From Nostoc edaphicum CCNP1411 (GTDB lineage: Bacteria > Cyanobacteriota > Cyanobacteriia > Cyanobacteriales > Nostocaceae), in contig NZ_CP054697.1 in NCBI RefSeq assembly GCF_014023275.1, positions 62,001 to 126,000 of the forward strand: a DNA stretch of 64,000 nucleotides, given 5' to 3'. Both the position numbers and the translations under genes were made by a program. A model generated the notes under the pieces. The model searched no databases and had not been told where the DNA came from. It worked only from the letters and a program-made list of their open reading frames with translations. This document shows, one piece after another, positions 26,813 to 36,082 of the stretch; position 1 is the first letter of the stretch; each line of letters starts with the position of its first letter.

Positions 26813-27817
26813 CTATGGGCGATTTCCAGATGGGTGCTGATGCCCTAGTATAGGATGGGGTGTGTAAGGTTCTTCTAAAAATTTGCGCTCTTCATCAGAA
26901 AGCTCTAAATCCACTGCCTCCACAGCCTCTTTAAGATGTTCTATCTTACTAGCGCCAATTATCGGAGATGTTACACCTGGTTGATGCAATAGCCAAGCTA
27001 GGGCAATTTGTGTGGGTTTCACACCCCGTTTTCCGGCTAATTCAACTACGCGATCAACTACTTTAAAATCTGAATCTTGATAGTAGAGATTGTGAGCAAA
27101 TTCGTCAGTTTTTGCCCGCAGTGTTTGGCCATCGTCTGACTTACTGCGATTCCCTGCTAAAAAGCCCCGCGCCAAGGGACTCCAAGGAATAATACCAATC
27201 CCTTGATCTAGGGCTAAGGGTATCACTTCTCGTTCTTCTTCCCGATAAACTAGGTTGTAGTGATTTTGAATTGATACAAAACGAGTCCAGCCGTGAATAT
27301 CTGCTGTATAAAGGGCTTTAGCAAACTGCCATGCGTAAACACTAGAAATTCCTAAGTAACGGACTTTACCTGCTTTGACAATATCATGCAGTGCTTCTAG
27401 GGTTTCTTCGATTGGTGTTTCATAATCCCAACGATGAATTTGGTACAAGTCTACATAATCAGTTTGTAGCCGCCGCAAAGAAGCATCAATGCTGTCAAAA
27501 ATATGTTTGCGAGATAGTCCTCGATCATTTGGGCCATCGCCGACTTTACCATGTACTTTGGTAGCAATAACAACCTGATCTCGTTTAGCAAAGTCTTTGA
27601 GCGCTCGTCCGACAATTTCTTCACTAGCGCCCAAGGAATAGACATCGGCGGTATCAAAGAAATTAATCCCCAATTCCAAAGCCAGTTTGATAAATGGACG
27701 ACTTTCTTCTTCTTCTAATACCCATTCGCGCAATTTACGCGAACCATAAGTCATGGTGCCGAGGGTGACACGCGATACTTTGAGTCCAGTTTTGCCAAGA
27801 TTTACATATTTCGTCAT
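26813..27817 (-). CDS. Aldo/keto reductase
   Basis: 334-residue NADPH-dependent (alpha/beta)8 oxidoreductase. The catalytic tetrad is visible: Asp and Tyr in FDTADVYSLG (about residues 54-63), Lys in VVIATKVHG and His in LYQIHRWDY; the NADPH loop ends with SPLARGFLAG and IGASKIEHLKEA. Full length. It follows the DszA-type oxygenase gene on the same strand after a 156-bp spacer. It could reduce aldehydes released by SsuD-type enzymes, but the family is broad and no substrate can be assigned. Confidence 0.82.
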   Translation of the reverse strand: MTKYVNLGKTGLKVSRVTLGTMTYGSRKLREWVLEEEESRPFIKLALELGINFFDTADVYSLGASEEIVGRALKDFAKRDQVVIATKVHGKVGDGPNDRGLSRKHIFDSIDASLRRLQTDYVDLYQIHRWDYETPIEETLEALHDIVKAGKVRYLGISSVYAWQFAKALYTADIHGWTRFVSIQNHYNLVYREEEREVIPLALDQGIGIIPWSPLARGFLAGNRSKSDDGQTLRAKTDEFAHNLYYQDSDFKVVDRVVELAGKRGVKPTQIALAWLLHQPGVTSPIIGASKIEHLKEAVEAVDLELSDEERKFLEEPYTPHPILGHQHPSGNRP

Positions 27818-27973
27818 ACTGTTTGCTCTCTTTTGTTGGGATACTTAATAATGTTGTGACGTTTTTACAGCCAGTTGAGACATCTCCAGAAATTAAATAT
27901 GCCTTGTCTAGAAACCTTGTAGAGACGTAGCACTGCTACGTCTCTACATCTTTTTTGGAGATGTCTAATGAAG

Positions 27974-29344
27974 TTAGGCGATCGCAGCTTCAGCGACAGC
28001 CGCAACTTTGCTAAACTGATTTACTGGACGAGGTAAACCAAGATTTTCCCGGAGGGTTCGTGCTTCATACTCTGTACGAAACAGACCGCGACGTTGCAAT
28101 TCAGGAATTACCAAGTCTACAAACTCATCTAATCCTCCGGGCAACCAAGGTGGCATGATATTAAAGCCATCTGCCCCGCCATTGACAAACCAATCTTCTA
28201 ACTGATCGGCAATTTGTTCAGGTGTGCCTAGAATCTGGCGATGCCCACGCGCTCCAGCAATCCATAAATACAGTTGTCGAATCGTTAAATTCTCTCTGCG
28301 AGCCAGGTCAGTCAAAAGTTGCTGACGGCTTTTACCGCCGTTAGTTTCTGGTAAATCCGGCAACGGCCCATCCAACGGATAGCCGGATAAGTCAAATCCA
28401 CCGATCATTGAACCAAGCAAATTTAAGCCGACCACCGGATCGATCAACTCTTGAATCTGATCGAATCTATCCTTAGCTTCTTGCTCAGTTTTGCCGATGA
28501 CTGGAAATACACCAGGCATGATCTTGAGATGGTCAGGTGAGCGCCCATATTGAGCCAGTCTCCCCTTCACATCTTGATAAAAAGCCTGAGCTTCTGCCAA
28601 GGTCTGCTGGGCAGTGAAAATTACCTCCGCCGTTTGTGCAGCCAGATCCTTACCATCCTCGGAAGACCCAGCTTGAATGATCACCGGATAACCCTGGATG
28701 GGACGCGCCACATTTAGCGGGCCGCGTACTGAAAAATGTTCGCCTTTGTGGTTGGGAACGTGCAGTTTATTTGGATCGAAGTAAATACCCGACTCCTTAT
28801 TATGTAAGAAGGCATCGTCCTCCCAACTATCCCAGAGTTTCGTGACAACATCCACAAACTCTTTGGCACGCTCATAACGTAGGGTATGCTCCATGTGTTT
28901 TTCCCGATTGAAGTTTAACGCTTCAGCTTCAGTCGCGGAAGTCACGAGATTCCAACCGGCACGACCGCCGCTGAGATAATCTAGTGATGCAAACTTGCGG
29001 GCGAGGTGATAAGGCTCGTTGTAGGTGGTGGATACTGTTGCTGTCAAACCAATGTTTTCCGTTACTACAGACAGAGCCGACAACAGGGTGAGAGGTTCAA
29101 AGTGGACAAGTTTACCGTTACGGCTTAAAAGGTCGGCGCTTTGATTGCGATCGCGCACAGCCACGCCGTCTGCAAAAAAGATCATGTCAAATTTGCCGCG
29201 TTCCGCCGTTTGTGCCAGCCTTTTATAATGCTGAAAGTTCAAACCAGCGTCAACTTCCGCTTCGGGGTGTCGCCATGATGCTACGTGATGGCCAGTGCTG
29301 GGCAAAAATGCACCTAATCTAAGTTGAGGTTTTTTTATAGTCAT
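27974..29344 (-). CDS. LLM-class monooxygenase, NtaA/SnaA/DszA family
   Basis: I take the ATG at 29344 (MTIKKPQLRLGAFLPS); the longer frame to 29434 reads through a repeated intergenic sequence also seen near 16373. The protein is then 456 residues, close to its paralogue at 20323. Blocks: LRLGAFLPSTGHHVASWRHP, SGGRAGWNLVTSATEAEALN, DDAFLHNKESGIYFDP and DGFNIMPPWLPGGLDEFVD. FMNH2-dependent oxygenase, probably on an organosulfur (or amine) compound. It follows the SsuD gene by 145 bp in the second ssu-type cluster. Confidence 0.82.
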   Translation of the reverse strand: MTIKKPQLRLGAFLPSTGHHVASWRHPEAEVDAGLNFQHYKRLAQTAERGKFDMIFFADGVAVRDRNQSADLLSRNGKLVHFEPLTLLSALSVVTENIGLTATVSTTYNEPYHLARKFASLDYLSGGRAGWNLVTSATEAEALNFNREKHMEHTLRYERAKEFVDVVTKLWDSWEDDAFLHNKESGIYFDPNKLHVPNHKGEHFSVRGPLNVARPIQGYPVIIQAGSSEDGKDLAAQTAEVIFTAQQTLAEAQAFYQDVKGRLAQYGRSPDHLKIMPGVFPVIGKTEQEAKDRFDQIQELIDPVVGLNLLGSMIGGFDLSGYPLDGPLPDLPETNGGKSRQQLLTDLARRENLTIRQLYLWIAGARGHRQILGTPEQIADQLEDWFVNGGADGFNIMPPWLPGGLDEFVDLVIPELQRRGLFRTEYEARTLRENLGLPRPVNQFSKVAAVAEAAIA

Positions 29345-29489
29345 GCTTTTTTCTGTTTGGTAAGAAGTGTTTTTAAACGCAGAGGCACGCAAAGTAAGTG
29401 CAGAGGAACGCAGAGTTTTGCCGAATTTATGCAATGTTGTACTAAGGTGTTATGAGTTATACACGCTAGTTTTTTTAATTTTGAATTGC

Positions 29490-30671
29490 TTACACTGGCT
29501 GGGGTTTGAGTAAATCTGTTTTGGTAACAAATTCACTAAATGTACTTGCAACTTGCTGTGGTAATGCGATGCCTGCGTCGAGCGTAGCCAACGCTGGTGT
29601 TTGCATCGGTAAGCGAGGAAACAGTAATTCTGCGACTCGATAAGCTTCTTCGAGATGAGGATACCCTGAGAAAACGAAGGTATCAATTCCTAAATCGGCA
29701 TATTCCAGCATTCGCGCTGCAACTGTGTCTGGATCTCCAACTAAGGCAGTCCCAGCACCTCCACGCACTAAGCCAACACCTGCCCATAAGTTGGGGCTAA
29801 TTTCTAAGTTTTTGCGTTCGCGTAGCGTGCCGGAGGCAACCTTACCTTTATGCAGTTGGGCCATACGGCGTTGTCCTTCTGATTCAGATTGAGCAAACCG
29901 CTGATGTGCAGTTGCTATGGTTTCATCATCGACATACTGAATCAGTTCGTTAGCTGCATCCCAAGCTTGCTGCGTAGTTTCGCGGACTATAACGTGCATC
30001 CGAATTCCAAAACGTACCGTTCTACCTTGTTCGGCTGCTAATTGGCGTACCTTGGCAATCTTTTGGGCAACTTGCTCTGGTGGTTCACCCCAAGTTAAAT
30101 ACACATCAATGTGTTTGGCAGCAACTTGGAGCGCCGCATCTGAAGAACCACCAAAATATAAGGTGGGATAAGGCTTTTGTATGGGAGGAAATTGGAGTTT
30201 TGCGCCTTGAACTTGCAAGTGGCGACCACTATAGGTTACTTCTTCACCTTGCATGAGCGATCGCCAAATTGTCAAAAACTCATCTGTGAGTTCATAACGC
30301 TGATCGTGATCTAAGAAAATCCCATCTTTTGCAAGTTCTTTTGTGTCGCCGCCAGTGACAACATTCAGAATAATTCGACCGTTAGAAATCTGATCAAAAG
30401 TAGCAGCCATTCTCACTGCCAAAGAAGGCGACATAATTGCCGGACGAAAGGCTACAAGAAACCGCAAGCGTTCTGTAACTGAAATTAAGGAAGTCGCGAC
30501 AATCCAAGTATCTTGTTTTTGTCCAGTACCAATCAACATCCCACCATAGCCCAATTTATCAACAGCTTGAGCGATTTGCTGCATGTAGGGATAAGTGGCT
30601 GCTCGTCTCCCAATTGTAGTACCTAAATAACGCTCATCTCCTTGTGTCGGCAAATACCAAAAAACTTCCAT
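29490..30671 (-). CDS. ssuD: Alkanesulfonate monooxygenase SsuD
   Basis: 393-residue FMNH2-dependent LLM enzyme releasing sulfite from C2-C10 alkanesulfonates. It matches classical SsuD along its length: [84 protein letters not shown] and [17 protein letters not shown]. Of the five LLM genes here it is the clearest SsuD. It stands directly after the binding-protein gene that an IS66-type element has split (18-bp gap), so its transcription from the upstream promoter must now cross the element. The sequence itself is intact. Confidence 0.9.
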   Translation of the reverse strand: MEVFWYLPTQGDERYLGTTIGRRAATYPYMQQIAQAVDKLGYGGMLIGTGQKQDTWIVATSLISVTERLRFLVAFRPAIMSPSLAVRMAATFDQISNGRIILNVVTGGDTKELAKDGIFLDHDQRYELTDEFLTIWRSLMQGEEVTYSGRHLQVQGAKLQFPPIQKPYPTLYFGGSSDAALQVAAKHIDVYLTWGEPPEQVAQKIAKVRQLAAEQGRTVRFGIRMHVIVRETTQQAWDAANELIQYVDDETIATAHQRFAQSESEGQRRMAQLHKGKVASGTLRERKNLEISPNLWAGVGLVRGGAGTALVGDPDTVAARMLEYADLGIDTFVFSGYPHLEEAYRVAELLFPRLPMQTPALATLDAGIALPQQVASTFSEFVTKTDLLKPQPV

Positions 30672-30688
30672 GTTCCTATCTCCTGTCT

Positions 30689-30912
30689 CTATTTCTGACT
30701 GATGGTTTCTGGTGTGATGGCTGCATATTGTTCGCTAGTCAGCATCGCTTCCTTAATACTGATGGGTTTAGGAATCACTTTTTCTTTGGCAAACAAATCT
30801 GCAATCTTCTGTTGATTTTCCATGATTTCTGGGGTAATTGGCCTTAACCCATAAGTTCGCCTTTCAACCATTGTTTTTAAAATGTCTTCATCAATTTTGA
30901 GGTGAGGAATAG
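30689..30912 (-). pseudogene. Sulfonate-type binding protein, 3' part, split by IS66-type element
   Basis: Last 70 or so residues of an SsuA-like binding protein: HLKIDEDILKTMVERRTYGL through [17 protein letters not shown]. Joined at the single target copy (AGGAATAG) with the 5' part at 32789-33619 the frame is restored (KLTIP then HLKIDED). Its paralogue at 18993 has the matching ending (LSAEQYAAFTP). The fragment alone cannot fold into a binding protein. Confidence 0.85.
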
Positions 30913-32788
30913 GTATCCGCTCAATAAATCGGGGTAGTAGAAAAAATAACAAAGTAGAGAGATGCACATAGGGTCGTAGAATATATGACATGGCGCAAAA
31001 GCAATCTCCAGAAAAACAAGTAGAGGCATTGTTGCAAACCATCGACCCCTCAAAGTTTGCAGACGAATCCTTGCGCCAGACATTAACTGTTCTGCTAAAC
31101 GTCATAGAGCAGCAACAATCAGAGATAAAAGAATTACGTGAAGAAAACCAAAAACTACGGGACGAAAACAATCGTCTGAAAGGCGAACAGGGGAAACCAG
31201 AAATCAAGAGCAATCAGTCGAAAGGGTTCAAGAGCAATCATTCATCCGAAAAAGAACGACACACTCCAAAAAAACATACGAAAAGTAGCAAAAATCAGAG
31301 CATAAAAGTAGACAGGACATGCATTCTGGATTATCCGGCGAGTGAGCTACCGCCTGATGCACAGTTCAAAGGCTATGAAGAGGTAATCATTCAAGATATT
31401 TCACTGTTAACTGATAACGTATTATTCCGGAAAGAAAAATATTACTCGCCTAGTGTTGGAAAAACGTATTTAGCATCTTTGCCACCTGGTTACGATGGAG
31501 AATTTGGTCCGGGAATAAAAGCTCTAGTAATTAGCTTATATTACGGCGGTAATATGACCCAAGGTAAGTTGCTAGAGTTTTTAGAGAATATTGGGATCTC
31601 AATGTCGGCTGGCTATTTATCAAATCTACTCATCAAAAACTTAGGCGATTTTGAAGCTGAATATAATCAAGTTTATACATCTGGGTTAGAAAGTAGCTCG
31701 TGGCAGCATATAGACCAAACAAGTGCCCGTGTTAAAGGAGTAAATCAGACCACGAATGTAATTTGTAACCCCTGGTACACAGTCTACTCAACTACAGCTA
31801 AGAAAGACCGACTAAGCGTAATTGGGGTCTTGCAAAATAGACAAGAGCTTGAATATGTTCTAAATGGGCTGACTTACGAGTTGCTTACAAGTTTTAATGT
31901 CCCAACTAAATGGCACAATCAAATGAAATTGTTGCCGCAAGAAACAGTTTTGACTGAATTAGAGTTTAATTCATTGCTGGATACGTATTTAAGCAAGCTA
32001 GGTTCTCAATACCGGACTCGTGTTTTGGAAGCTGCTGCAATTTCGTTCTATCATCAGCAATCTCAAATACCAGTGGTAGAATTTCTGGTCTGCGATGATG
32101 CACCCCAATTCAAATTAATTACAGATAATTTGGCTTTATGTTGGGTACATGAAGCCAGACATTATAAAAAAATTAAGTCCATTTGTTGGTTTTTGTCAAC
32201 AAACATTAGACAAATTTTTAGGGGGAATTTTGGGATTACTACCGAGAATTAGTCGCTTACAGAAATTCCCCCTTCCCCAAAAAACCAAACAGGAATTAAA
32301 GACTAAATTCTGTCAGCTATTCGGTACTGAAACTGGATATAAACAATTAGATGAGCGAAAAAAAATTAACGGCAGCTAAAGAGTCTGAACTACTGCTGGT
32401 CTTAGAGTATCCAAACTTACCTTTACATAATAATCCGGCGGAATTAGCTGCTAGGACTATGGTGCAGCGACGAAAAAATTAGTTACGCCACTCAAACGAG
32501 TGAGGGTACTAAGGCATGGGACATTTTTATGTCTCTTGTTGCCACTACTCGTAAATTGGGAATCAGCTTCTTTGAATATATACATGACCGGATTTCTCTC
32601 TCTGATAAAATCCCCGAATTGGACACTATTATTCGCTCAAAATTTTCTATTAATCCTCAACCTTTATAGTCAAGCGTTTGCATTCAAATAGAATCCCTGC
32701 GTTAGAACAATCTAGTTAACTCTCAATAAATTGGATGTTAGCAAGTCTTTTTACTTTTATTCGCTACCCCGACTTATTGAGCCGATAC
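30913..32788 (+). mobile_element. IS66-family insertion sequence, 1876 bp
   Basis: Terminal inverted repeats of 25 bp with two mismatches: GTATCCGCTCAATAAATCGG at 30913 and, from the other side, GTATCGGCTCAATAAGTCGG ending at 32788. An 8-bp target duplication AGGAATAG flanks the element at 30905-30912 and 32789-32796, the size typical of IS66. It carries one transposase gene with several frameshifts and no accessory tnpA/tnpB. It splits the second SsuA-like gene. Confidence 0.88.
30990..32669 (+). pseudogene. IS66-family transposase with several frameshifts
   Basis: Begins MAQKQSPEKQVEALLQTIDP with a coiled-coil region (IEQQQSEIKELREENQKLRD, about residues 36-55), a basic linker, then the catalytic part. 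The first frame ends at 32252. The frame changes near 32150 (after WVHEARHYKKI), possibly again in a GGGGGAATTTTGGG run near 32225, and again after ERKKINGS near 32375; the last block (LHNNPAELAARTMVQRR to SINPQPL) ends at 32669. No full-length protein can be read, so the element is probably inactive without a helper. Confidence 0.8.
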
Positions 32789-33619
32789 AGGAATAGTCAG
32801 TTTTACAACTTCTGCTCGGTTTTTTTCACTCCATTGGCCTGTGTTATCTATCTCCTCAAGAACTAATCGCACTAATTTCGGATTTTCTGTGGCAAACTTT
32901 CGCGCCGCCATATAATATCCGCCCTGAGTAGAAATGCCACTAGCATCTCGCAAAACACGAGCATTGGCTTTCTTTTGGGCCACAGCTAAATAAGGGTCCC
33001 AAGTTACCCAGGCATCAATTTTTCCTTGAATAAAAGCATCACGGGCTTCTGAAGGAGGGAGGCTAATGGCTTGAATATCACTATATTTCAAACCACCCTC
33101 TTCTAAAGCTTTTATTAATAAGTAATGTGAAGCAGAACCCTTTTGAAAAACTACTTTTTTGCCTTTGAGGTCGGCTAAAGTCCGAATTGGTGAATTATTT
33201 TGGACGATAATTCCGCTTCCTTTACCAGTACTAGGTTTATTACTAGCAACATAGACTAAAGATGTACCAGCCGCTTGGGCAAATATTGGGGGAGTTTCGC
33301 CGACAGAACCAATATCAACCCTACCAACATTCATCGCTTCCATCAATTGTGGTCCAGCGGCAAATTGCGCCCATTCCACAGAAACACCTAAAGGCTTTAG
33401 ACGTTTTTCGATCAATCCTTTAAGTCTGAAAATATCCCCAGAACTTTGATATCCCATTCGCACAACTTTGGTTTTCAACTCAGTGGTTTGATTTTCTGAG
33501 TTTGGGGTTTGTACTGAGCAACTGATTAAGGTTGTTGAGATTGTTAATAATCCAGGTAATAGGAATAGTGAAAAACGTTGGAAAATCTGAACTCGTGGTT
33601 GTTTTAAGGCGGTAATCAT
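32789..33619 (-). pseudogene. Sulfonate-type binding protein, 5' part, split by IS66-type element
   Basis: First 270 or so residues of an SsuA-like binding lipoprotein: signal with lipobox LISC near residue 34, KVVRMGYQSSGDIFRLKGLI, the FAAGPQLMEAMNVGRVDIGS lobe, FQKGSASHYLLIKALEEGG and a WDPYLAVAQKKANARVLRD block. After KLTIP the frame enters the IS66-type element and stops three codons later. About 55 residues short of the end of the second lobe region, so a damaged but secreted protein could be made. First gene of the cluster leading to ssuD. Confidence 0.85.
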
Positions 33620-33759
33620 GGATGTGATACTTTGTTGTTATTTGGTTTTGACTATTTGGTTAATACTTGCCGATTTTCAATCCTATAGGCGCACATGTGT
33701 GCGCCTCTAGCGTTGTATTGCTTTTACAGCTACTTTCAGGTAAATGACCATAGGGGCAC

Positions 33760-33982
33760 AGCAATGCTCATTGGTGTCAACTTAAGCTAGAAATGGCTTC
33801 TCGCTTGGCTTGAGTACCCGTCGGAAACTGAAGTTACCGCCTAATAGCTGAAGTCTACTGAAGTAGACTCAAGATTTTTGGGGATATTTAGTCATCTTTA
33901 GATGACTTCGGCTATGAGCCAGGAATTTCAATTCCTGGTGGACGTGCAGTTTCACGTTAAGTTGACACCAATGAGCAATGCT
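33760..33982. repeat. MITE-like 223-bp element with 26-bp perfect inverted ends
   Basis: The left end (AGCAATGCTCATTGGTGTCA at 33760 on) is the exact inverse, over 26 bp, of the right end (33957-33982). Inside are three smaller hairpins: GTCTACT/AGTAGAC, GTCATCT/AGATGAC and CCAGGAATT/AATTCCTGG. No coding capacity. It fills much of the 418-bp spacer between the split binding protein and the dienelactone hydrolase. No clear target duplication is seen. Confidence 0.65.
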
Positions 33983-34037
33983 CTGCTCTGATGACAGATG
34001 TGGTTCAAATACATGAAAACTGCTGTAACTCAAAGAT

Positions 34038-34793
34038 TTAGACTTTTTGAAGCTGAAGGTTTTTTTGGAACAATTCTTGAACGTTTTTCCAAGCATCGGC
34101 AGCAGCTTCGGCATTGTAGCTGGCGCGATGGTTGCAGAAAAAGCCATGTCCTGCTCCCGAATAGCGGAAGATTGCATGAGTAATCTGATTTTTCTTCAGT
34201 TCAGCCTCAATTTGTTCTGTATGTTCTAAGGGGATTCCCTGATCATCAAGACCAAAGAAGGCGTAGATGGGGCCTTTAATCTCTGAAGTGCGGGTGATGG
34301 TTGGTTCTCCACCGCCGGGAGTTGAGTTAGGAATACCGCCACCATAGAAAGAAGCTGTAACTTTAATGTCTGGTAAAGTGGCAGCTAGGTAAACAACGTG
34401 ACCACCAAAGCAGAAACCAATGGAGCCGATCGCATCTCCTTGCACATTTGGTAAGGTTTTTAAGTAAGCGATCGCAGCTTTAATATCACTCAGTATTTCA
34501 TCGGCTGTTGTTTGCTCCTTATAACCTCTCCCTTGCTGCACATCTTCAGGGGTGTATCCACCCTCAAAACCGGGGGCGGTGCGTTGAAATAACGTCGGTG
34601 CGATCGCTACATACCCGTCTTTAGCAAATTTCTCAGCAACTTCCCGAATGTGAATGTTAACCCCAAAAATTTCCTGAATCACGATCACAGCTGGGAAGGT
34701 TCCCTTTTGGACTGGTTCAGCTAAGTAAGCATCAATTTGCAAATCTCCGTTAGGGACTTTAACTTGAGCGGTGCGAATTTCTGTGTTTGTCAT
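34038..34793 (-). CDS. Dienelactone hydrolase family protein
   Basis: 251-residue alpha/beta hydrolase. The nucleophile is Cys in GSIGFCFGGHVVYLA (about residue 125), with Asp in FFGLDDQGIP and His in SGAGHGFFCNHR completing the Cys-Asp-His triad of dienelactone hydrolases. Soluble, no signal peptide. Alone on its strand; operator site 5 lies 63 bp upstream of the start, which hints at sulfur control. The family hydrolyses dienelactones and other esters; the physiological substrate is unknown. Confidence 0.85.
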   Translation of the reverse strand: MTNTEIRTAQVKVPNGDLQIDAYLAEPVQKGTFPAVIVIQEIFGVNIHIREVAEKFAKDGYVAIAPTLFQRTAPGFEGGYTPEDVQQGRGYKEQTTADEILSDIKAAIAYLKTLPNVQGDAIGSIGFCFGGHVVYLAATLPDIKVTASFYGGGIPNSTPGGGEPTITRTSEIKGPIYAFFGLDDQGIPLEHTEQIEAELKKNQITHAIFRYSGAGHGFFCNHRASYNAEAAADAWKNVQELFQKNLQLQKV

Positions 34794-34855
34794 CTTAGAA
34801 TTAGCCTGTAATTGCTTTCAGGACGCAATGTTTTATGGTAATTTTTGTACTATAC

Positions 34856-34883
34856 TACTTAAAATATATCGATTTAACGTAGT
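34856..34883. promoter_or_regulatory. Candidate sulfur-regulon operator, site 5
   Basis: 28-bp match with good arms on both sides: CTACTTAAAA and TTTAACGTAG around ATATATCG. It lies 63 bp upstream of the dienelactone hydrolase start (minus strand) and 168 bp upstream of the small DUF4351 gene on the plus strand. Confidence 0.5.
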
Positions 34884-35050
34884 TTAAGAGTAGTATTTCA
34901 CAAACAATGCGTAAAGGCAAGTCATTTGATTTAGATGTAGATGGATATAAGACCGTGCCAAGAATCCGATGCTGAATTAGTCAGTGCGCTATGGGATGAG
35001 GTGTAGGCTGTTGACTTTGTGGGTTTTTAAGTGATATTATTCACACAATA

Positions 35051-35269
35051 ATGATGTCGCCTTTTCTAAAGGGAGTAAACCGTGAAAAAGCCAAACAAGA
35101 AGGTAAACGTCTTGTAGTCGAAAACTTATTACAACTTCGTTTTGGTTCATTAGATAAAGAACTTCAAGCAATTATTGAACCAGTATTAGCATTACTCCCT
35201 GAAGAATTTACTCCATTGCTCATGCAATTGTCACGGGAGGAATTGATTGCTAAATTTGGCAGACACTGA
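35051..35269 (+). CDS. DUF4351 domain fragment
   Basis: 72 residues. The segment GKRLVVENLLQLRFGSLDKE and LSREELIAKF matches DUF4351, which normally forms the C-terminus of larger cyanobacterial Rpn/PD-(D/E)XK transposase-like proteins. The nuclease domain is absent, so this is most likely the surviving tail of a larger gene; the ATG at 35051 may be an accident. No operon partner. Confidence 0.55.
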   Translation: MMSPFLKGVNREKAKQEGKRLVVENLLQLRFGSLDKELQAIIEPVLALLPEEFTPLLMQLSREELIAKFGRH

Positions 35270-36082
35270 ATAATTTTTCCGGTTAGACCTAAAACTAAAG
35301 TTTTGATACATCTTTGGGCAAGCTTGAACTGCCTTCTCTTGTAAATTGGTTTATAGCGATCGCCACCGTCAATCTAACCAGGACTACGGCTAAAGCTCGT
35401 AGTTCAAATAGTGTATACTTTTCAAATTTCAAGAAAATTTCTTACTTAATATAGTTCTGTTTAGCCATAGATTTAGAGTATTTTCAAATAATTAAGGCTA
35501 TAATTACCTGTATAAATTTTTATTTTATTTAAATAAAATAAAATACCTGAAATACTATTAGTAAAAAATAAATTACTTAATGGGATTATAAAACAGAACA
35601 TAAGGTACATAGAAAATATGTATATAATTTATCCTGCTTAATTATCTAATAATTTATATTCTAAAAATCTCAAAAAAATACTTGATCTCACATATTATTA
35701 GCTATACTAATATTTAGATAGACTAACATTAGCCAAAGAATTATAGTGTTTATCGTCTGAGTGAGTTACATCTGGTTGCAGTGAGGGGCTAGAGGCGAAG
35801 GTGTACCTCATACAATTAAGGACTGCTATAACAGGTATTTCTAAAAATACAGGATGCATCAGAGGAGTTGCTTGTTTTATCTGAAATGCTAGTGCATCAA
35901 TTGCTGTTTTTTGTAATTTTTCTGCAATCAATCGCAATAAATTTTGTCTACTACCATCTATAAAAACGAGTGGAGACTAGGAAGTGGTAAGTAGCAAAAA
36001 TAAATAGGAGATAGAGAGAAAATAATACTCCTAACTCCTCAGTTTTGGCTGTTTTGTATTTATTTTTAGCACGAGGAAAAGC
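35270..36082. other. AT-rich spacer, no confident gene
   Basis: 813 bp, very AT-rich between about 35440 and 35700. On the minus strand 35966-35707 reads PLVFIDGSRQNLLRLIAEKL and onward for about 85 residues without an ATG; it begins right after a stop and I do not recognise it, so it is at best a gene remnant. I see no operator motif, RNA gene or terminator here. The promoter of the NifE-like gene should lie at its right end. Confidence 0.5.

Noticed and set aside
29344..29434. Longer start for the DszA-type monooxygenase
   Set aside because: The extra 30 residues are encoded by a spacer repeat that also occurs near 16373 outside genes; the family N-terminus begins at MTIKKPQLRLGAF.
30913..31213. 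Long minus-strand frame at 30689-31213 as one protein
   Set aside because: Only 30689-30912 is binding-protein sequence; the rest is the antisense of the IS66-type transposase.
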